Below are positions 1 to 6,785 of a stretch of 13,056 nucleotides of DNA, one piece after another. How positions within the stretch are numbered: position 1 is the stretch's first letter; each line of letters starts with the position of its first letter. The notes under the pieces were generated by a model, which had not been told where the DNA came from, searched no databases, and worked only from the letters and a program-made list of their open reading frames with translations. The stretch comes from Geobacteraceae bacterium (GTDB lineage: Bacteria > Desulfobacterota > Desulfuromonadia > Desulfuromonadales > Geopsychrobacteraceae): assembly GCA_027064785.1 (NCBI GenBank), contig JAMOPE010000205.1:1-13056 (forward strand). The letters run 5' to 3'. The translations under genes and the position numbers were made by a program.

Positions 1-210
1 CTTTTCCTGACCTGAGCGGTGCTCTGCCTCAAGCTGTGCCTCGAGGCGGGCCAGCTGCTTTAGCAGTTCTTCCCGCTCGCTCTGCCCCGCTTTCAGGGTC
101 TGTTGTAAACGCTGACCAGCCTGGAGCCGGGCAATCAGCCAGCCGCAGAACAGGCCAATCAGGAGGGTCACGACGAGAAGAATAACAGTATCATTGGTCA
201 ATGATGTCAT
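1..210 (-). CDS. rmuC: Probable DNA recombination protein RmuC, N-terminal part only
   Basis: This gene runs off the left edge of the window; 70 codons are visible, read leftwards from an ATG at 210. The start is supported by AGGGG at 216-220, five bases upstream. The protein begins MTSLTNDTVILLVVTLLIG and has one membrane-spanning stretch at about residues 8-26, including a GWLIARL motif. The rest of the visible part is highly charged, Gln/Glu/Leu-rich coiled coil. An N-terminal anchor followed directly by a long coiled coil is the layout of RmuC, a predicted nuclease-fold protein that limits DNA inversions and rearrangements. The catalytic-type domain lies outside the window, so the name rests on the N-terminal architecture alone. 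Any membrane-anchored coiled-coil protein is an alternative. It is divergent from the next gene, with 98 bases between them. Confidence 0.55.
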   Translation of the reverse strand, partial: MTSLTNDTVILLVVTLLIGLFCGWLIARLQAGQRLQQTLKAGQSEREELLKQLARLEAQLEAEHRSGQEK

Positions 211-308
211 ATGGTCCCCTGAGTTATCGATAAATGGTGGTACTGAAGAAGATCAGTGGTACGATAGCAGAGAGGTCTTGAATCAACAATCTTTTTGGCA
301 GGAGCAGA

Positions 309-986
309 ATGATGGCAGAATTTGATTATAAACCCTGGTGGTCACAGGCAACGGAACGTTTTTCCGCTGCGGAAGATATTGCTGCGTTGCTGAAAGAGTT
401 GGAGTGGCTGTTTGATGAGACCGAAAAGATGATTCAGGACCATAAAGAGGGGGATCGCAGTTTGATCGCCTGTCATGCCGGTTGTCAGGACTGCTGCATT
501 GTTAATGTTTCGGTGACACTGCTGGAAGGGATTGCTATCACCCGTTTTTTGCGCCAATGGGACGAGCCCCAGCAACGGGAGATCGTCGCAAAGGTTGACG
601 CTTTGTGGACAGCAGTGCGGGGGCTTGAAGATGATGAACGGATGATGGTAAGAAAGAAATGTGCGTTTCTGGATGCCTCCGGGTGTTGTACCATTTATCC
701 GGTTCGTCCGTTGTTCTGCCGGGGCGTCACCTCTATTGATGTTGACGCGTGTCGGTCGGCGATTGCTGATCAGGCGTTCGGTGTGACGACCGAAGTGATG
801 ATGCATCAGTTTCAACTTGATCTTTATAAAGTTGCTTTTGGTGCCATTGCCAGTGGGCTGGAACAGTCGGGTCTGGATGGACGAAGTTTTCAATTGTGTG
901 GATTAACTCGTTACTTATTGGCACATCCTGATCAAGAGGAAGTGTCGTTGCGGTCATCTGCTTTGAATTGGAACGATTTATATTGA
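309..986 (+). CDS. YkgJ-family cysteine cluster protein
   Basis: A 225-residue soluble protein of the YkgJ/CxxCxxCC family, thought to bind zinc or iron through a conserved set of cysteines; its biochemical role is not established. The first cluster is C55-x3-C59-x2-C62-C63, and the second is C118-x7-C126-C127 followed by IYPVRPLFCRG with C137. This matches the family pattern of a CxxxCxxCC motif followed later by C...CC..Y..RP..CR. Further cysteines occur at about 148 and 197. No signal peptide or membrane segment is visible. Two adjacent ATG codons (309 and 312) could start it. AGGAG at 300-304 is 4 bases from the first and 7 from the second, so the second is slightly favoured. It converges with the membrane-protein gene to its right, with only 10 bases between stop codons and no terminator visible there. 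Confidence 0.8.
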   Translation: MMAEFDYKPWWSQATERFSAAEDIAALLKELEWLFDETEKMIQDHKEGDRSLIACHAGCQDCCIVNVSVTLLEGIAITRFLRQWDEPQQREIVAKVDALWTAVRGLEDDERMMVRKKCAFLDASGCCTIYPVRPLFCRGVTSIDVDACRSAIADQAFGVTTEVMMHQFQLDLYKVAFGAIASGLEQSGLDGRSFQLCGLTRYLLAHPDQEEVSLRSSALNWNDLY

Positions 987-996
987 GAATAACAGC

Positions 997-1365
997 TCAG
1001 GCTAGGGTGAAACGAAGGTAAAAAAACAGGCTGACGATTGAGACGATCAGGCTTAGAACAAGAGTCGCATTAATATGATCCCCTTTACGCTTTAAGCGTT
1101 TGCTATTGAAATAAATGCCGGCAAGGCTGGCCGCCAGACTTAAAACCAATAATAGACCAATATAGGGGACTAACTCCAGGTTCCACGCGGGGTTGAGTCG
1201 TTGAACACCAAAAAAATGATCGAGAAAGTTTGTCCGTTTTGGTTTGGCTGCTGCAACGACAAAGATAGTCAGAAAAAGAGATGCAACTGCAGTAAAGTTA
1301 CACACCGCCAACAGGCGCAGAATCCGGTCATTTTTTTTGCGGCGGTTGCTAAGTCTCAGACTCAT
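997..1365 (-). CDS. Small three-helix membrane protein of unknown function
   Basis: I do not recognise this 122-residue protein. It starts with a basic cytoplasmic segment (RLSNRRKKNDR), followed by three hydrophobic stretches at about residues 17-40, 65-87 and 101-120. A short Lys/Arg-rich loop (NSKRLKRKGDH) lies between the second and third, which suggests an inner-membrane protein with a cytoplasmic N-terminus. The start at 1365 has only a weak AAGAAG-like ribosome-binding site at about 1374-1379. The overlapping plus-strand reading frame at 1201-1428 has low-complexity, Cys/Lys-rich content and is less convincing. The gene is divergent from clpS, and the two share a 92-base promoter interval, but nothing in its sequence links it to protein degradation. 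Confidence 0.6.
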   Translation of the reverse strand: MSLRLSNRRKKNDRILRLLAVCNFTAVASLFLTIFVVAAAKPKRTNFLDHFFGVQRLNPAWNLELVPYIGLLLVLSLAASLAGIYFNSKRLKRKGDHINATLVLSLIVSIVSLFFYLRFTLA

Positions 1366-1417
1366 GAGGAGAACTTCTTTCTAACGGCCCGTAGGCTGTT
1401 CGTCACTATCTATTTTG

Positions 1418-1426
1418 TGTTAGTAT
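1418..1426 (+). promoter_or_regulatory. Candidate extended -10 promoter for clpS-clpA-aat
   Basis: TG at 1418-1419, one base, then TAGTAT at 1421-1426 resembles an extended -10 element (TGnTATAAT) about 30 bases before clpS. No good -35 hexamer is found at 16-18 bases upstream (TTCGTC at best), which is tolerable for an extended -10 promoter. It is the most promoter-like sequence in the 92-base divergent interval between the minus-strand membrane protein gene and clpS, but it is a pattern match only. Confidence 0.25.
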
Positions 1427-1457
1427 AGCTGAACAATTTAATTACTGAACAGGAAAA

Positions 1458-1787
1458 ATGGTACAAATGGGAAATTCTGATATCAATAACGGCAATAAAA
1501 CCAAAGTGTGTGGCAGAGTTAAGGACGATCTGGCGACGCCTTCTCTGTTTAAGGTTTTGATGCACAACGACGATTATACAACGATGGAGTTTGTTGTTGA
1601 AGTGTTACAGGAAATTTTTTGCATGTCTTCAGTCGAAGCTGAAAAAATTATGTTAACAATCCATTTTCAGGGTGTTGGTTATTGTGGGACGTTTCCCCAC
1701 GCAATTGCGGAAACCAAAGCATCACGGGCGCGTTTAAAAGCCCGCAAGGCCGGGTTCCCGTTGCGTTGTACCCTTGAGGAGGCGTAA
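1458..1787 (+). CDS. clpS: ClpS, N-degron adaptor for ClpA
   Basis: ClpS binds the N-terminal amino acid of N-degron substrates in the cytoplasm and hands them to the ClpAP protease. The 109-residue protein has a flexible N-terminal extension of about 28 residues, then the ClpS core. The pocket residues known from E. coli ClpS can be matched with a shift of three: N37 and D38 in HNDDYT (N34, D35), the gatekeeper M43 in MEFV (M40), and H69 in IHFQG (H66). The C-terminal CGTFPHAIAETK and PLRCTLEEA motifs are typical. It starts at ATG 1458, with AGGA at 1451-1454 only three bases away; the in-frame ATG at 1467 has a looser 12-base spacing, so the first few residues are uncertain. clpA follows three bases after the stop codon, so the two are co-translated. 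Confidence 0.95.
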   Translation: MVQMGNSDINNGNKTKVCGRVKDDLATPSLFKVLMHNDDYTTMEFVVEVLQEIFCMSSVEAEKIMLTIHFQGVGYCGTFPHAIAETKASRARLKARKAGFPLRCTLEEA

Positions 1788-1790
1788 GCG

Positions 1791-4049
1791 GTGGCTGAAA
1801 TGTTTAAACAGGATGTTCAGATTGCATTTACTCTGGCGGTGCGCGAAGCGCAACGGCGGCGTCATGAATATCTGACGACCGAACATCTCCTTTATGCCCT
1901 TCTTTTTGAAGATGCGGTTCAGCGGATTTTAACTGCCTGTGGCGGTGATATTGATAGTTTGAAGCAGGTCCTCGAAAAGTTTTTTGATGATCACATTGAA
2001 CCACTGCCGGCTACCGCTGAGGTGGATGATGAAGTTCCCCGTCAGACTTTAGCATTGCAGCGATTGTTGCAGCGCACTGTTTTACACATGCAGGCATCAC
2101 AGCAGGATGCTGTCGGCGTCGGTGATCTTCTTGCGGCGATTCTTCAGGAAGAAAACTCTCACGCCTGTTATTTTCTTCGTCAGCAGGGGATTGAGCGGGT
2201 CGATCTGCTCGATTATATCTCCCATCATCATGTTGCGAGCAGTTCTGCTGAAAAGCCTGACGCGAGTCCCGGCGAAGCTAAGCCCGATGAAACAGCCAAG
2301 CCGAAACAGAAGCCGACTGACCCCCTTGAAGCATTTACGGTCGATCTGATTGCCAGAGCCAAAGAAGGCAAAATTGATCCGCTGATCGGGCGGCAGCAGG
2401 AACTGGAACGGACGATTCTGATTCTCTGTCGGCGGCGCAAGAATAATCCCTTATTTGTCGGGGAGCCCGGCGTTGGTAAAACGGCAATGGCCGAAGGGTT
2501 GGCATTGCGCGTTGCGGAAGGAAATGTCCCCGAATTATTGAAGGATGCAGAGCTTTTTACCCTCGATATGGGGGCGTTGCTGGCAGGAACAAAATTCCGT
2601 GGTGACTTCGAAGAGCGTCTCAAAGCAGTGGTTGCGGCATTACAGAAACGCGAGCATGCCATTTTATTTATCGATGAAATCCATACGATTGTCGGTGCCG
2701 GTGCCACCAGCGGCGGTTCGCTGGATGCGTCAAACATTCTGAAGCCGGCATTGGGCTCGGGTGATCTGCGGTGTATCGGTTCAACGACCTATGAAGAATA
2801 TCGTAACCTGTTCGATAAAGACCGGGCGTTGTCACGGCGTTTCCAGAAAATTGATTTGCATGAACCCAGCAGTGACGAGACCATCGAAATCCTCAAAGGG
2901 CTGGGTTCGCATTACGAAAAGCACCATCAGGTAAAGTACACCGAAGAGGCACTGGAATCGGCGGTTCAGTTAGCGGTCAAACATTTACCGCAACGCCATC
3001 TGCCCGATAAAGCGATTGATGTGATTGACGAGGCCGGGGCGCAGCATCGTCTTGATGGCAATCCTCGTCGTCCGGTTGACCTCAATGACATTGAGCGGGT
3101 TGTTGCCCGGATGGCGCGGGTGCCGATGCGGACGATCAGCGGTAGCGACCGCCATCGCCTCCGTTACCTTGAGCGTGACCTCAAGCGAATGGTTTTCGGT
3201 CAGAATCAGGCTATTGAGAGTTTGGTCAAATCGATCCATCGCTCGCGTGCCGGATTGGGTCATCCCGACAAGCCGGTTGGTTCGTTGCTGTTCACCGGCC
3301 CGACCGGGGTTGGGAAGACCGAAGTTGCCAAACAGCTTGCTGCCCAAATGGGGGTGAAATTCCTTCGCTTTGATATGAGCGAGTACATGGAAAAACACTC
3401 GGTCGCCCGTTTGATTGGTGCCCCTCCCGGTTATGTCGGTTTTGATCAGGGTGGTCTGCTGACCGAGGAGGTGGGAAAGAACCCATGGTCGGTGCTGCTG
3501 CTTGATGAAATTGAGAAGGCCCACCCCGATCTGTTCAATATTCTGTTGCAGGTGATGGATCACGGCACACTGACCGATAATAACGGCAAAGAGGTCGATT
3601 TCCGTAATGTCATTCTGATTATGACCAGCAACGTTGGCGGTCGGGACATGAATGCCACGCCGATTGGTTTCGGTAGCCGGACGGCCGCTGCACCGAAAAA
3701 TGCTATTGAGAAAGTATTCTCACCGGAGTTCAGAAACCGGCTTGATGCTGTCATCAACTTTAATCCCCTTGATGAAACGATCATGCTGCAGGTGGTTGAT
3801 AAGTTCCTGCGTGAACTGGCAACTCAGCTGGCTGAACAGGATGTCATTATCAAGGTGTCAGCGGCAGCGAGAAAAGATCTTGCCCGTCGGGGTTACGACC
3901 CGCTGTTTGGTGCCCGTCCGCTGGGACGGTTGATTCAGACTGAACTGAGTGATCCGCTTGCCGAAAGAATCCTGTTTGGCGAATTACGTGATGGCGGTGA
4001 GGTCAAGGTTGGCTGTAAGGCGGGGAAACTCGTTTTCCGCTTTCTGTAA
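1791..4049 (+). CDS. clpA: ClpA, ATP-dependent unfoldase subunit of ClpAP
   Basis: A 752-residue HSP100/Clp ATPase, close to the E. coli length of 758, that unfolds substrates and threads them into ClpP. The N-terminal Clp_N domain (about 1-145) docks ClpS and is followed by a Pro/Lys/Glu-rich linker (150-180). The first AAA+ module has Walker A GEPGVGKT at 224-231, Walker B ILFIDEIH at 291-298 and the TKFRGDFEERL pore region. The second has Walker A GPTGVGKT at 503-510 and Walker B VLLLDEIE at 568-575. The ClpP-docking loop reads IGF (625-627) instead of the IGL of E. coli ClpA. The absence of a long coiled-coil middle domain separates it from ClpB. The GTG start at 1791 has an excellent GAGGAGG at 1776-1782, eight bases away, which favours it over the ATG at 1800. 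aat follows five bases after the stop. Confidence 0.97.
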   Translation: MAEMFKQDVQIAFTLAVREAQRRRHEYLTTEHLLYALLFEDAVQRILTACGGDIDSLKQVLEKFFDDHIEPLPATAEVDDEVPRQTLALQRLLQRTVLHMQASQQDAVGVGDLLAAILQEENSHACYFLRQQGIERVDLLDYISHHHVASSSAEKPDASPGEAKPDETAKPKQKPTDPLEAFTVDLIARAKEGKIDPLIGRQQELERTILILCRRRKNNPLFVGEPGVGKTAMAEGLALRVAEGNVPELLKDAELFTLDMGALLAGTKFRGDFEERLKAVVAALQKREHAILFIDEIHTIVGAGATSGGSLDASNILKPALGSGDLRCIGSTTYEEYRNLFDKDRALSRRFQKIDLHEPSSDETIEILKGLGSHYEKHHQVKYTEEALESAVQLAVKHLPQRHLPDKAIDVIDEAGAQHRLDGNPRRPVDLNDIERVVARMARVPMRTISGSDRHRLRYLERDLKRMVFGQNQAIESLVKSIHRSRAGLGHPDKPVGSLLFTGPTGVGKTEVAKQLAAQMGVKFLRFDMSEYMEKHSVARLIGAPPGYVGFDQGGLLTEEVGKNPWSVLLLDEIEKAHPDLFNILLQVMDHGTLTDNNGKEVDFRNVILIMTSNVGGRDMNATPIGFGSRTAAAPKNAIEKVFSPEFRNRLDAVINFNPLDETIMLQVVDKFLRELATQLAEQDVIIKVSAAARKDLARRGYDPLFGARPLGRLIQTELSDPLAERILFGELRDGGEVKVGCKAGKLVFRFL

Positions 4050-4054
4050 GTTTT

Positions 4055-4738
4055 ATGCCCTGTTACCCGTTGGACGATCAGCTGTGGTTCCCTCCCGTTG
4101 AGGACGCCGAAGATTACGGTCTGCTCGCTGTCGGCGGTGACCTTTCTGCTGAACGTTTACTTCTCGCTTACAGTCTCGGAATCTTCCCCTGGTATAATCC
4201 GGGGGAGGCTATTCTCTGGTGGTCGCCCGATCCACGCTGTGTATTATTTCCTGAAAAACTCCATATCTCTCGTTCACTGAAGCGTTTTATGCGCCGTGAA
4301 CCTTATCGCATCAGTTTCAATGAAGATTTTCCCGGGGTGATCTCCTGGTGCCGGCAGCTACGGGCCGGAGTCGACGGCAGTGGAACGTGGATTACCTCTG
4401 AGATGAAGCACGCCTACATCGATCTTCATCAGCTTGGCTTTGCTCACTCTGTCGAATGCTGGGAGGGTGATGAACTGATCGGCGGGTTGTATGGGGTGTG
4501 TATCGGCCGGTGCTTTTTCGGTGAATCGATGTTCAGTCGCAGCAAGAATGCTTCTAAGGTGGTGCTGGTTCATCTTCTCGAATACCTGCGGCAACAAGGG
4601 TTTGTTTTGCTCGATTGCCAACAGACCACCGATCATCTCTTGAGCATGGGAGCCGAAGAAATCAGCCGGCGGCAGTTTCAATCTTATCTTCAGCAGGCCC
4701 AGGTCCCACCTTACGGTCCATTAAAGAGCTGCTTTTAG
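4055..4738 (+). CDS. aat: Leucyl/phenylalanyl-tRNA--protein transferase (Aat)
   Basis: Aat moves Leu or Phe from charged tRNA onto the N-terminal Lys or Arg of a protein, creating the primary N-degron that ClpS recognises. The 227-residue length matches the family. Signature segments are LLAVGGDLS (23-31), GIFPWYNPGE..LWWSPDPR (42-61), GGLYGVCIGRCFFGESMFS (143-161) and the C-terminal LLDCQQTTDHLLSMGAEEISRR (185-206); these correspond to the GNAT-like catalytic fold of E. coli Aat. The gene begins five bases after the clpA stop without a visible Shine-Dalgarno sequence, so translation is probably coupled to clpA. With clpS and clpA it forms one operon containing tagging enzyme, adaptor and unfoldase. 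The stop codon lies inside the stem of the operon's terminator. Confidence 0.96.
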   Translation: MPCYPLDDQLWFPPVEDAEDYGLLAVGGDLSAERLLLAYSLGIFPWYNPGEAILWWSPDPRCVLFPEKLHISRSLKRFMRREPYRISFNEDFPGVISWCRQLRAGVDGSGTWITSEMKHAYIDLHQLGFAHSVECWEGDELIGGLYGVCIGRCFFGESMFSRSKNASKVVLVHLLEYLRQQGFVLLDCQQTTDHLLSMGAEEISRRQFQSYLQQAQVPPYGPLKSCF

Positions 4739-4765
4739 TTCTTCCGTTTGATCGGGAACTCTTTT
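4737..4765 (+). terminator. Probable intrinsic terminator of clpS-clpA-aat
   Basis: AGTTC (4737-4741) pairs with GAACT (4756-4760) and CCG (4744-4746) with CGG (4753-4755), with a TT bulge and the loop TTTGAT; TTTT follows at 4762-4765. The left arm starts within the aat stop codon. The tail is short, so termination may be incomplete. The T-run is shared with the first TTTTGCA-type palindrome. Confidence 0.5.
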
Positions 4766-4780
4766 CGCATTTCTGCAAAA
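4763..4780 (+). promoter_or_regulatory. Putative activator site 1 (distal), inverted repeat
   Basis: TTTCGCA-TTTC-TGCAAAA: two 7-base arms around a 4-base spacer, with one mismatch between the arms. The inner part GCATTTCTGCAAAA (4767-4780) is identical to that of the proximal site at 4932-4949. Its centre is about 267 bases upstream of the -24 element of the sigma-54 promoter, a normal distance for an enhancer looped to sigma-54 RNA polymerase. Assignment to the NtrC-type regulator encoded at 7960-9321 is inference. Confidence 0.5.
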
Positions 4781-4890
4781 TAACTCCGTGATCATTTTCC
4801 CCCGGCATAACTTCGTTTTGTTTCCTCCCATTTAAAACCAGATTCTATTTTCAAAAGCAGCTGATTAGCGTGTAAAGCGTTGGAACTGTT

Positions 4891-4908
4891 TTTTGCACTT
4901 TTGCCATT
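4891..4908 (+). promoter_or_regulatory. Putative activator site 2, degenerate copy
   Basis: TTTTGCA-CTTT-TGCCATT: the left arm is identical to that of the proximal site, while the right arm keeps only TGC plus an A. The centre lies 41 bases, about four helical turns, upstream of the centre of site 3. This would put the two sites on the same face of the DNA and allow cooperative binding. Weak on its own; the spacing and the intact left arm are the reasons to list it. Confidence 0.3.
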
Positions 4909-4931
4909 CGTCTGAGGTGTCAGGGGTGTTC

Positions 4932-4949
4932 TTTTGCATTTCTGCAAAA
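4932..4949 (+). promoter_or_regulatory. Putative activator site 3 (proximal), perfect inverted repeat
   Basis: TTTTGCATTTCTGCAAAA is a perfect 7-base inverted repeat with the spacer TTTC. Its centre is about 98 bases upstream of the sigma-54 -24 element. The symmetry extends outward, since GGGGT at 4923-4927 is complementary to ACCCC at 4953-4957. A hairpin is therefore also conceivable, but no T-run follows it, so a protein-binding site is the better reading. Confidence 0.55.
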
Positions 4950-5035
4950 AATACCCCGATTTCTGTATGAAATATGTTTTTTTGAATGTTTTGGCTAACT
5001 CTCTGGAAATATTCAGTAATTTTTATTATCCAGAA

Positions 5036-5051
5036 TTGGCACACAGGTTGC
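5036..5051 (+). promoter_or_regulatory. Sigma-54 (RpoN) promoter, -24/-12 elements
   Basis: TTGGCACACAGGTTGC contains TGGCAC (-24) and TTGC (-12) with the invariant GG-N10-GC spacing of RpoN promoters. Counting from the -12 C gives a transcription start near 5063, a leader of about 26 bases, and a strong AAAGGAGA ribosome-binding site at 5075-5082 before the ATG at 5089. The 60 bases upstream are AT-rich, which could help DNA bending. With the palindromes at 4763-4949, this explains most of the otherwise empty 350 bases between aat and the transporter. Confidence 0.85.
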
Positions 5052-5088
5052 GATAAGGGGAGGCGTCAACTTTTAAAGGAGATGCACC

Positions 5089-6762
5089 ATGGCAATCTGT
5101 CCTTACTTTGGTCAAGAAAAAGAATATTGCGATGTCGGTGAGGAATATATTTCTCCCTATGATGTCGTTGCCATGTCTCATTTCTGCTCTTGCCGTTATC
5201 AGGAATGTGACAAGTTTCAGGAGCTGATCGAACGTCATCCTGAAGTTCTCGAAAGAGAGTCCATTCAAGAAAACCCAGTTGAGGTTGCAGTCCCTGCCAC
5301 AGCGCAACCTCATGTCAATCGTAAGCCAATTAATATCAAATTCCGTAATAAATGGCCGTTGTCGCAACGGCTCAATTCTGTCATCGCTTCAGATCAAGCG
5401 GTTGATCATCAATCTAATGAACCATTGAGAGAGGAGACACCTGAAATGCAACCACAAAAAATCAAAAATCACGGCCTGCGGGTCGTTCTGGCTGGAACAG
5501 GAATCAACCTGGCACTGGGTATTCTATATACCTGGAGTATCTTCAAAGCTGCTATCACCGATTCAATCGCAGCCGGTGGACCAGGCGCTTTTACCTGGGA
5601 TGCTGCCAGTGTTAACGACCCCTATGCTGTTGCCTGTCTTGCTTTTGCTGCAGCTATGATTATTGCCGGGAAGTGTCAGGATAAACTTGGTCCCAAGGTC
5701 ACCTGTGCAATCGGCGGTTTACTTGTCGGTGCCGGCTTTGTCTGGATTTCACAAACTACCAACTACTGGGCATGGGTTGTCGGTTTCGGTGTGATGGCGG
5801 GAACCGGGATCGGTTTCGGTTATTCGGCTGCAACGCCTCCGGCGCTAAAGTGGTTCTCTCCGGCAAAAACCGGTCTGATTGCCGGAATCGTTGTTTCGGG
5901 TTTTGGTCTCGCTTCTGTTTATATTGCTCCTCTGGCTAAATATCTGCTGGCAACCGTAGGTCTGCAACAGGCCATGATGTACTTCGGAATTGCCTTTGCG
6001 GTTGTCGTTAGTGGTCTGGGGATGCTGATTTCCAACCCGCCGGAAGGTTTTGTTGTAGATCCGAATGCTAAACAGGATGTTGCTAAAAAAGTTTCCAATG
6101 TTCCCGATCTTAAACCTTCTCAATTGTTCACCAACGCCCGTTTTTACACCCTGTGGTTGTGCTTCTTCATCGGTTCCGGTGCTGGTCTGATGGTTATCGG
6201 TAGTGCAAAAGGTCTGGCTAAAGCTTCGATGGGTGAGATGGCCTTCCTGGTTGTTGTCATTATGTCGGTTGGTAACGCTGCCGGTCGCCTGATTGCCGGT
6301 GTGGTTTCTGATAAGATTGGTCGGGCAACAACTCTGTGTATCATGCTCGCCTTCCAGGCAACTCTGATGTTTACTGCAATCCCCGTTCTTGGTAGTGATG
6401 GAAGCAGCCCGATTCTGGTTGCTCTGCTGGTCACCGCAATGGTCTTTAACTACGGAACGAACCTGTCTCTGTTCCCTTCTTTTGCCAAAGACAGCTGGGG
6501 AATGAAGCATTTCGGAATGAACTATGGTCTGCTCTTCTCGGCATGGGGTGTCGGTGCTTTCGTTCTGGTACGGGTTTCTGAAATGCTCAAGGTTAAAACC
6601 GGTAGCATGGAAGCTTCGTTTATCGTTGCCGGCGTGCTGTTGCTGGTTGGTGCCATGATGGCTCTGTCACTGCGCAAACAGAAAGCTCCCGCTACTGTTA
6701 CCGAGACCGAAGAGGTCTTTGCCGACGAGGAAGATCTGGTCCTGCAGGAAGCCAGAGATTAA
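5089..6762 (+). CDS. OFA-family MFS transporter with N-terminal cysteine module
   Basis: A 557-residue membrane protein. Residues from about 128 onward are a 12-helix major facilitator of the oxalate/formate antiporter (OFA, OxlT-like) family, recognisable from VVLAGTGINLALGILYTWSIFK at its first helix, the loop CQDKLGPK (2-3) and SDKIGRATT (8-9). Substrates in this family are small carboxylates; the actual one cannot be read from the sequence. The first ~120 residues are unusual: a hydrophilic cytoplasmic module with C4-x9-C14-DVG..YISPYDV and C33-x-C35-x4-C40, suggestive of metal or redox binding, then a low-complexity linker. The start at 5089 has AAAGGAGA at 5075-5082. A second in-frame ATG (5446, residue 120) with GAGGAG upstream would give a standard 438-residue transporter. 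Expression is probably sigma-54 dependent. Codon choice (many GGT, CTG, GTT) suggests high expression. Confidence 0.88.
   Translation: MAICPYFGQEKEYCDVGEEYISPYDVVAMSHFCSCRYQECDKFQELIERHPEVLERESIQENPVEVAVPATAQPHVNRKPINIKFRNKWPLSQRLNSVIASDQAVDHQSNEPLREETPEMQPQKIKNHGLRVVLAGTGINLALGILYTWSIFKAAITDSIAAGGPGAFTWDAASVNDPYAVACLAFAAAMIIAGKCQDKLGPKVTCAIGGLLVGAGFVWISQTTNYWAWVVGFGVMAGTGIGFGYSAATPPALKWFSPAKTGLIAGIVVSGFGLASVYIAPLAKYLLATVGLQQAMMYFGIAFAVVVSGLGMLISNPPEGFVVDPNAKQDVAKKVSNVPDLKPSQLFTNARFYTLWLCFFIGSGAGLMVIGSAKGLAKASMGEMAFLVVVIMSVGNAAGRLIAGVVSDKIGRATTLCIMLAFQATLMFTAIPVLGSDGSSPILVALLVTAMVFNYGTNLSLFPSFAKDSWGMKHFGMNYGLLFSAWGVGAFVLVRVSEMLKVKTGSMEASFIVAGVLLLVGAMMALSLRKQKAPATVTETEEVFADEEDLVLQEARD
5431..5448 (+). 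promoter_or_regulatory. Internal ribosome-binding site and ATG in the transporter gene
   Basis: GAGGAG at 5431-5436 lies nine bases before an in-frame ATG at 5446-5448 (residue 120), exactly where the canonical OFA transporter would begin (MQPQKIKNHG). This is as good a translation start as the annotated one. The gene may thus give both a full-length protein and a form without the cysteine module. A chance purine run is possible. Confidence 0.4.
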
Positions 6763-6785
6763 TAAGTCAATCAGTTGTCTCTTAA

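Noticed and set aside
242..261. ACTGA/TCAGT small inverted repeat in the rmuC/YkgJ divergent gap
   Set aside because: A five-base stem with imperfect flanks is common by chance; no promoter elements line up with it.
1201..1428. Plus-strand reading frame opposite the small membrane protein
   Set aside because: It looks like the complement of the minus-strand gene, has no ribosome-binding site or recognisable fold, and crosses the clpS promoter interval.
4355..4685. Antisense and alternate-frame reading frames within aat, clpA, the transporter and the kinase
   Set aside because: They are shadows of well-supported genes, with no ribosome-binding sites or recognisable domains.
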